A stretch of 64,000 nt of DNA from Chitinophagaceae bacterium (GTDB lineage: Bacteria > Bacteroidota > Bacteroidia > Chitinophagales > Chitinophagaceae). The notes beneath the pieces were generated by a model that saw only the letters and a list, made by a program, of their open reading frames with translations, was not told the DNA's origin and did no database searches. The stretch is taken from positions 31,359 to 95,358 of the forward strand of contig CANGMZ010000001.1 of the NCBI GenBank assembly GCA_947454715.1, written 5' to 3'. The position numbers and the translations under genes are program-made. This document shows, piece after piece, positions 28,164-37,328 of this stretch; the stretch's first letter is position 1, and each line of letters opens with the position of its first letter.

Positions 28164-28553
28164 ACGAGTTGGTGTATTTATGTTGTAAAATAAGTATTTA
28201 TATGGAATAACAGGTTAAGGACATGAATTTCCTGTTCGCCGGAAAAAAGTGAAATCGGGTGTTTTATTGTAGAGGGTCTGATATTCAGATAATTGTAGCA
28301 GACATAAACTACACAAAACACCCGATTTGACCCGAAAACACCCGGTAGGTAGAGATTGTTGAAATAACTTGTATTTTTTGTGTGTTCATAGAGATAGTGT
28401 ATTTGCAGGCACAAAATAGTCACCACGGTGCATCATAAAAAATGATCTTATCCACAAAAAGTGAGTGTTTGCCGGCTGAAGCGACCTTCGGGTAAGGGAT
28501 TGGTGATTTTTGTATGGATGAGAAGAATTTAAAGAAAGTAGTTTTTTATACCA
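28164..28553. other. Intergenic region with structured repeat
   Basis: This 390-base gap lies upstream of the M16 protease gene. It holds a 14-bp inverted repeat (separate entry), CCCG motifs at 10-bp spacing, and a single DnaA-box-like TTATCCACA at 28449-28457. The one short ORF across the repeat does not look like a protein. No exact -7 box was found for the protease gene. Confidence 0.6.
28252..28344. repeat. 14-bp inverted repeat with phased CCCG direct repeats
   Basis: AAATCGGGTGTTTT at 28252-28265 is perfectly complementary to AAAACACCCGATTT at 28315-28328. Inside, GTAG/CTAC (28269/28309) and either GTCTG/CAGAC (28276/28299) or TCTGA/TCAGA (28277/28285) extend the structure. AAAACACCCG is repeated directly at 28335-28344, exactly 20 bp from the previous copy, and CCCG occurs at 28321, 28331 and 28341. 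Confidence 0.85.
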
Positions 28554-29165
28554 TTACTCTTCTTCAACAGAGATAAGCGTGTTGATGAGCAAGATCTCCA
28601 AATGCGGCATAGCAACACCGCCATTCTTTATTTCCTTTATAGTGCCGAGTAATCTTACATAATGGCCTTCAAGATTAGGTAGACGATTGGTAAGGGTGGT
28701 GTCTTCACTCACATTATACGTTTCGAAGGTGTGTATTTGTGTGGCTGCATCATTGGCACCACATAAAAACAGAGATTGTTTGTCTTCACCTATTTTGATG
28801 AAGTTAAATATACCATCTTGTTTGAATTTAAGGACAGGGCTAATAACATCCTTGCCATATAATTTTTTCACCTTGGCTAATGATGCTGTCGGCGTATATT
28901 CTTTGTTCGCCAGTCGTGCGGCTACACACCTCAGATACATATAGCGAATGATAGCAGCTGCATTCAGTGTGTCTTCCTGACCTTTAAATCTTGCAAGGTA
29001 GTTAGCCGCTATTGGTTCTGCTTCTTTCCAATGCTCTTCGCTGAGTGCTTTTGTAAGTTTGTTCCATTCCGGTTCGGTTATTTTGGATTGTGCAGATGTT
29101 GTATTGACTATACTGCAACAAAATATAACCGCGATAAGTAAGCGGAGCATGTGTGATTGAAACAT
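28554..29165 (-). CDS. Exported protein of unknown function
   Basis: I do not recognise this 203-residue protein. It has a signal peptide that starts MFQSHMLRLLIAVIF and is cleaved near TTSAQ. The mature part begins with an alpha-helical region (EPEWNKLTKALSEEHWKEAEPIAANYLARF) reminiscent of a TPR-like helical pair. A C-terminal half follows with a beta-type segment GHYVRLLGTIKEIKNG that could be an OB-like fold. I chose ATG at 29165; ATG at 29150 is a good alternative, and the frame upstream of these is not credible as coding. It is convergent with nothing and lies between the M16 and ahcY genes on the same strand. Confidence 0.65.
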   Translation of the reverse strand: MFQSHMLRLLIAVIFCCSIVNTTSAQSKITEPEWNKLTKALSEEHWKEAEPIAANYLARFKGQEDTLNAAAIIRYMYLRCVAARLANKEYTPTASLAKVKKLYGKDVISPVLKFKQDGIFNFIKIGEDKQSLFLCGANDAATQIHTFETYNVSEDTTLTNRLPNLEGHYVRLLGTIKEIKNGGVAMPHLEILLINTLISVEEE

Positions 29166-29286
29166 AATACTAAGGTAAAGCTTGTAATTGAGAAAAAGGG
29201 TTGTAGAACCTTGTTTTGTAACACACAAATCTATTACAATATAATTTGTTTGTAAATCAAGTGAATCGAAATACACTCCAATAACA

Positions 29287-29314
29287 AGAAAGGCCCGCAA
29301 CTGCGAGCCTTTCT
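29287..29314 (-). terminator. Terminator after ahcY
   Basis: AGAAAGGC pairs with GCCTTTCT, with an inner CGC/GCG pair around loop AACT and one mismatch. On the minus strand it is followed by a T-rich stretch. Confidence 0.75.
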
Positions 29315-29337
29315 GTAAAATATAATAAAGTGTACTA

Positions 29338-30666
29338 CTAGTAACGGTACATATCTGTTTTGTATGGACCTTCCTTAGGAATACCCAAGTAAGCAGCTTG
29401 TTCAGTAGTCAACTCGTCTAGCTGAGCACCAACCTTACCTAAGTGTAGGCGAGCTACTTTCTCATCAAGGTGTTTTGGTAATACATAAACCTTGTTCTCG
29501 TAGTTAGCGTGGTTGTTCCACAATTCTATCTGAGCAAGTGTCTGGTTGCTGAATGAGTTACTCATTACAAAGCTAGGGTGACCTGTAGCACAACCCAAGT
29601 TAACCAAGCGACCTTCAGCCAAGATGATCACATCTTTACCTTCGATGTTGTACAAGTCAACCTGTGGTTTGATAGTATCTTTTGTATGACCGTAGCTGCC
29701 ATTTAACCATGCCATATCGATTTCGATATCGAAGTGACCGATGTTACAAACGATAGCCTTATCCTTCATTAAGCGGAAGTGCTTTTCAGTGATCAAATCG
29801 CGGCAACCTGAAGCGGTAACAACGATATCAGCTTCCTGAACTGCATCAATCATACGCTTAACTTCAAATCCGTCCATAGATGCCTGTAAAGCACAAATAG
29901 GATCGATTTCAGTAACGATAACGCGAGCACCTGCACCACGCAAAGAAAGCGCAGAGCCTTTACCTACATCACCATAACCACCTACAACAGCTACTTTACC
30001 AGCCATCATAACATCAGTAGCGCGGCGAATAGCGTCTACCAGACTTTCCTGACAACCGTATTTGTTATCGAATTTAGACTTAGTTACAGAGTCATTAACA
30101 TTGATAGCAGGCATTGGTAATGTACCTTTAGCCATACGCTCATACAAACGGTGAACGCCTGTAGTTGTTTCTTCGCTAAGACCCTTTATGTGTTGTACCA
30201 GTTCTGTGTATTTATCTAATACAATGTTGGTTAAGTCACCACCATCATCAAGAATCATATTCAATGGACGATCTTCACTACCGAAGAACAAAGTCTGCTC
30301 AATACACCAGTCAGCATCTTCAAGGCTTTGGCCTTTCCATGCAAAAACACCGATGCCGGCAGCAGCAATAGCAGCAGCAGCCTGATCTTGAGTAGAGAAG
30401 ATATTGCATGAGCTCCAACGAACCTCAGCACCTAACGCTACCAGCGTTTCGATAAGTACAGCAGTTTGGATAGTCATGTGCAGGCAACCTGCAATGCGGG
30501 CACCTTTCAATGGCTGAGACGGGCCATATTCTGCACGGATAGCCATAAGGCCCGGCATTTCAGCTTCAGCAAGTCTTATTTCTTTACGTCCCCACTCTGC
30601 CAGGCTGATGTCAGCAACTTTGTATGGCAGTTTTAAATCGATCTTAGAACCTGTCATTGTACTCAT
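29338..30666 (-). CDS. ahcY: Adenosylhomocysteinase
   Basis: AhcY hydrolyses S-adenosylhomocysteine to adenosine and homocysteine, clearing the inhibitor left by methyltransferases. At 442 residues it belongs to the usual bacterial form. The substrate-binding N-terminus includes [16 protein letters not shown], and the NAD-binding motif is [14 protein letters not shown]. The C-terminal signature ends in [10 protein letters not shown]. The homocysteine made here is the substrate of the MetH homocysteine domain at 37.3 kb. The start is ATG at 30666, with a promoter box 28 bases upstream. Confidence 0.98.
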   Translation of the reverse strand: MSTMTGSKIDLKLPYKVADISLAEWGRKEIRLAEAEMPGLMAIRAEYGPSQPLKGARIAGCLHMTIQTAVLIETLVALGAEVRWSSCNIFSTQDQAAAAIAAAGIGVFAWKGQSLEDADWCIEQTLFFGSEDRPLNMILDDGGDLTNIVLDKYTELVQHIKGLSEETTTGVHRLYERMAKGTLPMPAINVNDSVTKSKFDNKYGCQESLVDAIRRATDVMMAGKVAVVGGYGDVGKGSALSLRGAGARVIVTEIDPICALQASMDGFEVKRMIDAVQEADIVVTASGCRDLITEKHFRLMKDKAIVCNIGHFDIEIDMAWLNGSYGHTKDTIKPQVDLYNIEGKDVIILAEGRLVNLGCATGHPSFVMSNSFSNQTLAQIELWNNHANYENKVYVLPKHLDEKVARLHLGKVGAQLDELTTEQAAYLGIPKEGPYKTDMYRY

Positions 30667-30694
30667 ATATTTGTTATATTATAAAAATTCCACG

Positions 30695-30702
30695 CAAAAG
30701 TA
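30695..30702 (-). promoter_or_regulatory. -7 promoter box of ahcY
   Basis: Minus-strand TACTTTTG, an exact match, 28 bases before the ATG. Confidence 0.5.
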
Positions 30703-30742
30703 TAAACATTATGCGTATAAACCTTATAGAAAATACTAATAG

Positions 30743-31885
30743 TTATTTAACTTTTCTATCCTTCCATTGGTAGTTACCTATAAAACCCATAAGTCCGGCG
30801 AGTGTTATGTATAAGATATGCAATGGTTGGAGAAAGGGGAAATAGACCTGTACCCATTGTCTGTGAAAGAACTTAACAATGGGACGCATGTAGAGATATT
30901 CGGTAAGCCCTTTTACCGCAAGCATTATGCCTGCTACAAGCCAACAGTCGTGATATACAAAACCAGCAATACCCAAAATTACGAATGATACATTGTAGAG
31001 GTAAACCAACATGAGTATAGCTGTGAGGCGATTGTCGTCATACTTCCCGGACTTAGAAGCCCAGCGGATGCGCTGCTGAAAGAAGCTATACCAGTCGGGT
31101 TGGGGCAGGGTAGATACAATCACTTGTTCCGATTTCAGGTATTGAACTTTTGCTCCGGGGGTATTGCTAATTTTCATCATGAGCAGGTAATCGTCACCTG
31201 AAGCCAAATTATCAATGCCTTCATATCCGTTTACCTGTTCAAACATTTTCTTCGTGAAAGTGAGGTTAGCGCCATTGCTCATTTTGCCCATGTTCATGCT
31301 GTGTGCAGCAGCAGTAATGCCCTGCATGCTCATAAAGTCTATCAACTGAAATACAGGCAGTAAGCCCCCTTTTGTGTGGAATATTACCGGAGCCACAATC
31401 ATGTCGGGGTGCTGCTGTTCATACATACAGGCTATGTTCATCAGCCATGCATTGGGCGAAATGCAGTCTGCATCTGTAGTAATGATGAGTTCGCCGGTAC
31501 TTTCTTTTACGCCGGCAGCAAGGGCAGCCTTCTTGTATGCGTTGAGTTGCTTGCCGGGTGCTATATAGTCAGCAAGCTGAATGCAGCGAACGTTTGGGTT
31601 GTTGTATTCATTAACAACATCTGCAGTACCATCGGTAGAGTGGTCGTCTATGACAATCACCTCTACCAAGTGTACGGGATATTTTTGAGCAAGAATAGCG
31701 TCTATACATGCACCTATATTGTTTCGTTCATTGCGAGCGGGTATAATTATGGTTATTGCCGTATGTGGTTCATAGTTGGCCGGCAGGCGGAAGTCAGGCT
31801 GTTTAGCCCAACCCTTACTGTATGCCCACATAAGGAGGGTATATGCTATAGATATTAATATGCAGAGCGTTATTACAATAATCAT
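30743..31885 (-). CDS. GT2 membrane glycosyltransferase
   Basis: This 380-residue protein has an N-terminal membrane helix (residues ~2-22) followed by a GT-A domain. ITIIIPARNERNNIGACID, IDDHSTDGTADV and TTDADCISP (the metal-binding DxD region) are all standard. QQRIRWASKSGK gives the Q/R-x-RW motif of processive GT2 enzymes. Three or four hydrophobic segments close the C-terminus. This layout fits enzymes that build surface polysaccharide or modify lipids. The preceding alpha/beta-hydrolase gene ends one base before this ATG, so the pair is tightly coupled. Sugar and acceptor are unknown. Confidence 0.88.
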   Translation of the reverse strand: MIIVITLCILISIAYTLLMWAYSKGWAKQPDFRLPANYEPHTAITIIIPARNERNNIGACIDAILAQKYPVHLVEVIVIDDHSTDGTADVVNEYNNPNVRCIQLADYIAPGKQLNAYKKAALAAGVKESTGELIITTDADCISPNAWLMNIACMYEQQHPDMIVAPVIFHTKGGLLPVFQLIDFMSMQGITAAAHSMNMGKMSNGANLTFTKKMFEQVNGYEGIDNLASGDDYLLMMKISNTPGAKVQYLKSEQVIVSTLPQPDWYSFFQQRIRWASKSGKYDDNRLTAILMLVYLYNVSFVILGIAGFVYHDCWLVAGIMLAVKGLTEYLYMRPIVKFFHRQWVQVYFPFLQPLHILYITLAGLMGFIGNYQWKDRKVK

Positions 31886-32695
31886 TTATAATAAAGTTTG
31901 GGCTATGAGCGATGCGGTATCTGCACCTATAATGTGATGCCCTTTGTCTAAAATATGCAATTGTACGCTCTTTGCGTCTTTTGCGAACTTTTTTCCCAAT
32001 GCGGCAGGTATTACCTTATCATATTTCCCCATGAACAAGTGAACAGGTATTTGTTTATTTTCAATGATGTTGCGCACTTTCTTTCGAGAGGGCATTAATT
32101 TGCTCATGGTAGGCCAAACAAGACTCAGTTGCTTTCTTATTGCTTCAGTGCTTATGTAGTGCGATACAAATTTGTGTTGCCATTCAGATATCCATTTGTT
32201 GTTTTTCAGCCAACTAAGCACCTTTATGTAAGGTTCAGGCCTTGCCAGCATACTTTGAAAGAGCCACGAACCCAACGGTACTCTTGTAAAGAAGAAATAG
32301 TACTTGTTAGGTGCCAGTCCATCGGGTGCTATCAATGTCATTTTAGAAACAGATAGCGGAAGCTCTTCAATGATTGTTTGGCATACTCTGCCACCCATAC
32401 TATATCCTAAAAGGTTAATTTCATTGACATTATATTCCCGCATCAGCTCAAGGCACATTGATTTGAGGTTTTGGCGGGTAAAGGTTACTCCCGGCGACCA
32501 TTGGCTAAGGCCATGATGCGGTAGATCTATAAAGATGCAGGTGTATTCCTGCTTTAAGAATGGCTCAAAGAATAACAAACTACTGCCATCATGACCATAT
32601 CCCGGGAAGCCGAGCAACAGTTTTTTGCCACTACCGGCTTTCAGATAATGTAACTGCTCTTTGCCCACCTTTATATACCCTGATGTATGGTGCAT
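31886..32695 (-). CDS. Alpha/beta hydrolase
   Basis: This 269-residue protein has the alpha/beta-hydrolase fold. An oxyanion-hole region (LLGFPGYGHDGS) is followed by the nucleophile elbow LLGYSMGGRV, with the serine in G-x-S-x-G. The acid (GKYDKVIP) and the catalytic histidine (DKGHHII) follow in order. No signal peptide is seen, so it is cytoplasmic. It immediately precedes the GT2 gene on the minus strand and has a promoter box only seven bases before its ATG. The substrate cannot be predicted. Confidence 0.88.
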   Translation of the reverse strand: MHHTSGYIKVGKEQLHYLKAGSGKKLLLGFPGYGHDGSSLLFFEPFLKQEYTCIFIDLPHHGLSQWSPGVTFTRQNLKSMCLELMREYNVNEINLLGYSMGGRVCQTIIEELPLSVSKMTLIAPDGLAPNKYYFFFTRVPLGSWLFQSMLARPEPYIKVLSWLKNNKWISEWQHKFVSHYISTEAIRKQLSLVWPTMSKLMPSRKKVRNIIENKQIPVHLFMGKYDKVIPAALGKKFAKDAKSVQLHILDKGHHIIGADTASLIAQTLL

Positions 32696-32702
32696 GATAT
32701 GG

Positions 32703-32710
32703 CAAAAGTA
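32703..32710 (-). promoter_or_regulatory. -7 promoter box close to the alpha/beta hydrolase start
   Basis: Minus-strand TACTTTTG, exact match, seven bases before the ATG, so the leader would be absent or very short. Confidence 0.5.
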
Positions 32711-32716
32711 AGTCTA

Positions 32717-33625
32717 TTATACCTCGTAAGTATTTCCTTCGGTTGTTATGACCACATTCGGGAAAATAGCACCTGCTTCCAGCTCAAAAAGACTGAGATC
32801 TTTGTATTTTGATGAAAAGTGACCGAGAAGCAATTGTTTTACATTGGCTTTTTTAGCCTGCTCAGCAGCTTCAGCAGCGGTACAGTGAAAGCGAACCTTA
32901 GCTTTATCCTTGCTATCGTTGAGATATGTGCTCTCGTGATATATGGTGTCTGCACCTTGTATATAAGGCAGATAGCTATCTGTGAACACTGTGTCTGCGC
33001 AATATGCATAACGCTTGCTTACAGGGCCTGCTTCTGTAAGCAATGAGTTATCTACGAGTACCCCCTCAACAGTGGTGAAGTGAGCGCCATGTTTCAGGTT
33101 GTTATAGAATGCAAGTGGTACATTGTATTGCACACACATTTGTGGGAGAATTCTTCGTCCCTTTGTTTTTTCTTCAATGGAGAATCCATGACAGGCTATG
33201 CGGTGCTCTACGGGAAAGCACGAAAGCTTGAAATAGGGTGTGTCTGCCAGTAGTTGTGCTCCTTCGGGCAGGGGGTGAAAGTGAAAAGGGTATGAGAATT
33301 CACTATCTGCTACCTGCATGGTGAGGTCTAGTATCTGCTGCAGTGGAGCAGGCGCATAAAGGTGCAGTGGCTCAGTGCGCCCCATGAGGCTCATGCTGTT
33401 GAGCAAGCCCGGCAAGCCGAAATAATGATCGCCGTGCAGGTGGCTGATAAGAATATGATTGAGCCTACGCCATTTTATGCCGTATTTCTGCATCTGTATC
33501 TGCGTGCCTTCACCGCAATCAATAAGAATAGTTTCGCCATTTACCTCTACGGTCTGCGATGTGGGGTGCCTGCCAAATGCGGGCAGGGCTGAGTTATTTC
33601 CGAGTATCGTAACGAGCAATGTCAA
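32717..33625 (-). CDS. rnz: Ribonuclease Z
   Basis: RNase Z is the endonuclease that trims the 3' trailer of tRNA precursors. The metallo-beta-lactamase zinc motif is ISHLHGDHYFGLPG, with other ligands in the DTVFTDSYLP and LLLGHFSSKY regions. The 302-residue length is normal. The start is non-ATG: TTG at 33625, or TTG at 33619, which gives MLVTILGNNSALP, close to the family's usual first residues. A TATAATTTTTG stretch, one base longer than the -7 consensus, overlaps this start. It follows the STAS gene by 44 bases; that gap contains the second copy of the 15-bp hairpin repeat. Confidence 0.94.
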   Translation of the reverse strand: MTLLVTILGNNSALPAFGRHPTSQTVEVNGETILIDCGEGTQIQMQKYGIKWRRLNHILISHLHGDHYFGLPGLLNSMSLMGRTEPLHLYAPAPLQQILDLTMQVADSEFSYPFHFHPLPEGAQLLADTPYFKLSCFPVEHRIACHGFSIEEKTKGRRILPQMCVQYNVPLAFYNNLKHGAHFTTVEGVLVDNSLLTEAGPVSKRYAYCADTVFTDSYLPYIQGADTIYHESTYLNDSKDKAKVRFHCTAAEAAEQAKKANVKQLLLGHFSSKYKDLSLFELEAGAIFPNVVITTEGNTYEV

Positions 33626-33639
33626 AAATTATAAGCCTG

Positions 33640-33654
33640 TCTGTTGCAGACAGA
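33640..33654. repeat. Copy 2 of a 15-bp hairpin-forming repeat
   Basis: Identical to 14334-14348. Together with the preceding bases it forms CTGTCTG-TTG-CAGACAG, a perfect 7-bp hairpin, between the STAS and rnz genes. Confidence 0.75.
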
Positions 33655-33669
33655 TGAACAACAGAGCAA

Positions 33670-34044
33670 TTATTCTTCTCCGAACAAATCTCTTTCCAGT
33701 ATTTCCATACTTATTATATCAACGGCCTCTATCATTTTAGGGGCTATGTTGAGTAATAGGTCAACTTCGTCTTCTTTAAATTGTTTCATTAACTCCGGGT
33801 TAATTCCGGTAAAGACCAAAGATTCATCTCTGCTGTAACAAAGTTCGTGAAGGTCAGCGAGTGCCGCTATGCCGTCGGTATCAGCATTATTTACTTGCTG
33901 AAGGTCTATTATGAAGTTGTTACTGCCGTTTTGCCTTGTTTCTTCACACTGCCGTTGCAATAAGTCTGCTAAATTGGCACTTATTGTTGTGGTTATCGGC
34001 GTTATTATCGTAAAAGTTTCTTTGGTATCAATTTTGAATTCCAT
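33670..34044 (-). CDS. STAS domain protein (anti-sigma-factor antagonist-like)
   Basis: This 124-residue protein is one STAS domain, the fold of SpoIIAA-type anti-sigma-factor antagonists. The core reads NNFIIDLQQVNNADTDGIAAL. In the classical protein a phosphorylatable serine lies in DSSG; here the positions are D-T-D-G, so a threonine could take that role or phosphorylation may be lost. No anti-sigma kinase or sigma factor is adjacent. It precedes rnz on the same strand. It could act in a partner switch or simply as a protein-binding module. Confidence 0.8.
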   Translation of the reverse strand: MEFKIDTKETFTIITPITTTISANLADLLQRQCEETRQNGSNNFIIDLQQVNNADTDGIAALADLHELCYSRDESLVFTGINPELMKQFKEDEVDLLLNIAPKMIEAVDIISMEILERDLFGEE

Positions 34045-34274
34045 AAAGAGAATTTGATTTTTTAAAAATAATACTTCTGCGCCTATCTTTCGTATATTGT
34101 ATAAGGGAATAGTTTTAAAGCGGGTGTAAAACAGTTAATAGTTGTAAAAACGAGTAATATGTAGCTGATATGCGCGTTTTATGATCATTTCCAAATTAAT
34201 ACCACTATAAGTATTGCCTATTAAGAAATTGAGTTTGAAATTGCTAACTTTATAAAAAACCTGAGGGGAAATAT

Positions 34275-36827
34275 ATGGACTCTAATTTCTCGCCTAAAGT
34301 AAAGGAGATCATTTCCTACAGCCGTGAAGAAGCTTTACGGTTGGGTAATGACTTTATAGGCACCGAACATTTGCTGCTTGGCCTCATACGTGAGGGCGAC
34401 GGCATGGCACTGAGAGTGTTGCAGACAATGCAAGTGGATTTGTTTGAGCTTCGCAAAGAGCTGGAAGTTGCTATTAAGGATAAGAACAATAAACCACTGG
34501 CTAACATCAATAGTTTGCCACTCACCAAACAGGCCGAAAAAGTGATACGCATCACTGTATTGGAAGCTAAATCGCTGAAGAGCCCTAGTGTAGAAACGGA
34601 ACACCTTATGCTTTCTATATTGAAGAATAAGGAAAATGTAGCTACGCAGATACTTCACCATTACGATGTTGATTATGAGCGCTTTAAAAGTGAGCTAAGC
34701 ATATTACAAGGCAATACACCTTCTGCAGATTATGGCGATCCGGGCTCTGAAGAGTTTGAAGATGATGAAGAGCGTCGTCAATTTCAGCAGCAGCGCAAAC
34801 CACCTACCAGTGGTGCTACAAAGTCAAAAACACCGGTACTCGATAATTTCGGGCGCGATATCACCAAGTTTGCTGAGTTAGGTACGCTTGATCCTATTGT
34901 TGGCCGTGAAGAAGAGATAGAGCGTGTTTCGCAGATATTGTCTCGCCGTAAAAAGAACAATCCTATTCTTATAGGTGAGCCGGGTGTGGGTAAGACTGCT
35001 ATCGTAGAAGGTTTGGCATTGCGTATTGTACAACGTAAAGTATCGCGTGTATTGTTTGATAAGCGTGTTATCAGTCTTGATCTTGCTGCATTGGTAGCGG
35101 GTACTAAGTATCGCGGACAGTTTGAAGAGCGCATGAAAGCGATCATGAACGAACTGGAAAAGAACCGTGATGTGATACTGTTTATCGATGAGATACATAC
35201 AATAGTAGGTGCAGGTGGTGCTTCTGGTTCGCTCGATGCTTCTAATATCTTTAAGCCGGCGTTGGCACGTGGAGATCTGCAATGCATAGGTGCTTCTACG
35301 CTCGACGAGTATCGCCAGTACATAGAAAAAGATGGTGCTTTAGACCGTCGTTTCCAAAAGGTATTGGTAGAGCCACCAAGTGTTGAAGAAACGATCACGA
35401 TACTTAACAATATTAAATCTAAATACGAAGACTTCCATAATGTTGTTTATGATGCAGAAGCTATTGAAGCTTGTGTGAAATTGAGCGACAGATATATGAC
35501 GGATCGTTTGTTGCCGGACAAAGCTATCGACGTGTTAGATGAGTCGGGAGCTCGTGTGCACTTGAAAAACATCAATGTGCCGGAGAATATTCTGGAACTT
35601 GAAAAGAAGATAGAAGAGATAAAGCAGGAGAAGAACAAGGTTGTTAAGAGCCAGCGTTTTGAAGAAGCTGCTGCATTGCGCGATAGAGAAAAGAGATTAG
35701 GAGAAGAATTGGATCGTGCTAAGGCAGAGTGGGAAGAAGAGGCAAAGCACAAACGCTATCCTATCAATGAAGAAGCTATTGCGGAAGTGATACACATGAT
35801 GACAGGTATACCTGTTATGCGTATGGTAGAAGCTGAAAGCATTAAGCTGCGCAGGATGGATGAAGATTTGAAGGGCTCTGTTGTTGGTCAGGACGAAGCT
35901 ATCCATAAGATAGTGAAGGCGATTCAGCGAAACAGGGTTGGTCTGAAAGACCCGAGAAAGCCAATTGGCTCATTCATATTCTTAGGTCCTACAGGTGTAG
36001 GTAAAACAGAACTTGCCCGTACCCTTGCCCGCTATATGTTTGACAGTGATGATGCACTGATACGTATAGATATGAGTGAGTACATGGAGAAATTCTCTCT
36101 TACTCGTCTTATTGGTGCACCTCCGGGATATGTAGGATATGAAGAAGGTGGTCAGTTGACAGAGAAAATCCGTCGTAAACCATATTCTGTAGTGCTGCTC
36201 GATGAAATTGAGAAAGCGCATCCGGATATCTTCAACATATTATTACAGGTATTAGACGATGGTCAGCTTACAGACGGACTTGGTCGCAAGGTCGATTTCA
36301 AGAACACAATGATTATCATGACATCTAATATTGGTGTTCGTCAATTGAAAGACTTTGGTGCAGGCGTTGGTTTTGCCACATCTGCAAAGACAAGTACACA
36401 AGAAGACAGCAACAAGGGTGTGATAGAGAAGGCATTAAAGCGCACATTCTCACCTGAGTTCCTCAATCGTATAGACGATGTGGTTATCTTCAACTCACTT
36501 GAGGAGCATCATATCGGTCAGATCATCGAGATCATTATGAAGGACGTAATGAAGCGTTTGAACACATTAGGTTTCCGTATGACTTTGTCTGCGGAGGCTA
36601 AGAAGTTCATAGCTGAAAAGGGGTATGACGCTGAATTTGGTGCCCGCCCATTACACAGAGCCATCCAAAAATATCTTGAAGATCCGTTGGCTGAAGAAAT
36701 ACTGAATCACCGTATTAAAGCAGGTGATATGGTAACGGCAGACTACAGTGAAGAAGAAAAGAAGATAGTCTTTGTGAGTAATAATGAAGCACCTACAGCA
36801 ATAGAAGAAGCAAAAACTGCTGAATAG
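34275..36827 (+). CDS. clpC: Clp protease ATPase ClpC
   Basis: ClpC unfolds substrates and feeds them to the ClpP protease. The 850 residues show the full domain order: two N-terminal Clp repeats (1-145), AAA1 with Walker A GEPGVGKT at about 234, a middle region with a UVR motif ([16 protein letters not shown]), and AAA2 with GPTGVGKTE at about 571 and [18 protein letters not shown] tripeptide-type loop after residue ~690 is the site that docks on ClpP. The leader has an SD-like GAGGGG before the ATG, unusual here, and a near-match -7 box (TAACTTTA). No mcsAB or ctsR genes are present. A strong terminator follows. Confidence 0.97.
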   Translation: MDSNFSPKVKEIISYSREEALRLGNDFIGTEHLLLGLIREGDGMALRVLQTMQVDLFELRKELEVAIKDKNNKPLANINSLPLTKQAEKVIRITVLEAKSLKSPSVETEHLMLSILKNKENVATQILHHYDVDYERFKSELSILQGNTPSADYGDPGSEEFEDDEERRQFQQQRKPPTSGATKSKTPVLDNFGRDITKFAELGTLDPIVGREEEIERVSQILSRRKKNNPILIGEPGVGKTAIVEGLALRIVQRKVSRVLFDKRVISLDLAALVAGTKYRGQFEERMKAIMNELEKNRDVILFIDEIHTIVGAGGASGSLDASNIFKPALARGDLQCIGASTLDEYRQYIEKDGALDRRFQKVLVEPPSVEETITILNNIKSKYEDFHNVVYDAEAIEACVKLSDRYMTDRLLPDKAIDVLDESGARVHLKNINVPENILELEKKIEEIKQEKNKVVKSQRFEEAAALRDREKRLGEELDRAKAEWEEEAKHKRYPINEEAIAEVIHMMTGIPVMRMVEAESIKLRRMDEDLKGSVVGQDEAIHKIVKAIQRNRVGLKDPRKPIGSFIFLGPTGVGKTELARTLARYMFDSDDALIRIDMSEYMEKFSLTRLIGAPPGYVGYEEGGQLTEKIRRKPYSVVLLDEIEKAHPDIFNILLQVLDDGQLTDGLGRKVDFKNTMIIMTSNIGVRQLKDFGAGVGFATSAKTSTQEDSNKGVIEKALKRTFSPEFLNRIDDVVIFNSLEEHHIGQIIEIIMKDVMKRLNTLGFRMTLSAEAKKFIAEKGYDAEFGARPLHRAIQKYLEDPLAEEILNHRIKAGDMVTADYSEEEKKIVFVSNNEAPTAIEEAKTAE

Positions 36828-36847
36828 GGTTCTAATAAATATAATCT

Positions 36848-36888
36848 ATCGGGCTGCATTTCAAAAATGCAGCCCGATTTGTTTTTTT
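36848..36888 (+). terminator. Terminator of clpC
   Basis: A 13-bp stem ATCGGGCTGCATT with its complement, five-base loop, followed by TTGTTTTTTT. Confidence 0.92.
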
Positions 36889-36899
36889 ATGATTTGGGC

Positions 36900-36939
36900 A
36901 TAAAAAAAGCACAATGTGCAATAATCACACATTGTGCTT
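36900..36939 (-). terminator. Terminator of the small lipoprotein gene
   Basis: A 12-bp stem (AAGCACAATGTG with its complement) with a nine-base loop. On the minus strand it is followed by seven T residues, so it ends the gene at 36973. Confidence 0.88.
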
Positions 36940-36972
36940 CAAGTATATTGAAAAGATTAGAATGCTTGATAA

Positions 36973-37194
36973 TCAACGATAGTGACCACGGTATGGGTGA
37001 GGGCGAGGACCATATTTATGTCTGCCCCAATAACGATCGTGTGTAGACTGGCGGCGTGGTGCACCCCAGTGGTGCCTGGTTCTGTGTTCAGGAATAACGA
37101 ATGCACGGTGCGGACGAGGCACAGGGCGAACAACGCAGCTGTTAAGCCCCGTCATAAGCATCACTACTGTGAGTATGATTATCAGGTATTTCAT
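36973..37194 (-). CDS. Tiny His/Arg-rich lipoprotein
   Basis: This 73-residue protein starts with a hydrophobic signal (MKYLIIILTVVMLM) and a lipobox ending LNSC at about residue 20. The mature ~53 residues are extremely rich in histidine, arginine and proline (for example RPVPRPHRAF and KYGPRPHPYRGHYR). Such composition suggests metal or polyanion (LPS, polyphosphate) binding at the envelope, but this is only inference. It has its own terminator and a near-match promoter upstream. I cannot name a family. Its conserved-looking signal and own transcription unit argue that it is a real gene. Confidence 0.65.
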   Translation of the reverse strand: MKYLIIILTVVMLMTGLNSCVVRPVPRPHRAFVIPEHRTRHHWGAPRRQSTHDRYWGRHKYGPRPHPYRGHYR

Positions 37195-37314
37195 TATATA
37201 CTAAGTTATTGAAAAACAATTATTGAAGTCAATAATGGTACAAATATATCTTAATAAAACAGAAATTTATACAGTCCGGTCTTATGTTTTACAGGCTGTC
37301 TGTAGTTTCTGTCC

Positions 37315-37322
37315 TAACTTTG
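37315..37322 (+). promoter_or_regulatory. -7 promoter box of the metH homocysteine-domain gene
   Basis: TAACTTTG, exact match, six bases before the ATG at 37329, predicting little or no leader. Confidence 0.55.
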
Positions 37323-37328
37323 TATTGT

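Noticed and set aside
28178-28426. 82-codon minus-strand ORF upstream of the M16 protease
   Set aside because: It runs through the inverted repeat, has no family-like sequence and no promoter, and has poor codon character; treated as a chance frame.
28449-28457. TTATCCACA, a perfect DnaA box, as a possible replication origin
   Set aside because: Only one box is present, no cluster, AT-rich unwinding element or dnaA/dnaN/rpmH gene is nearby.
34784-35410. Minus-strand 208-codon frame within clpC
   Set aside because: Ser/Arg/Thr-rich shadow of the AAA1 domain; clpC coding potential on the plus strand is unambiguous.
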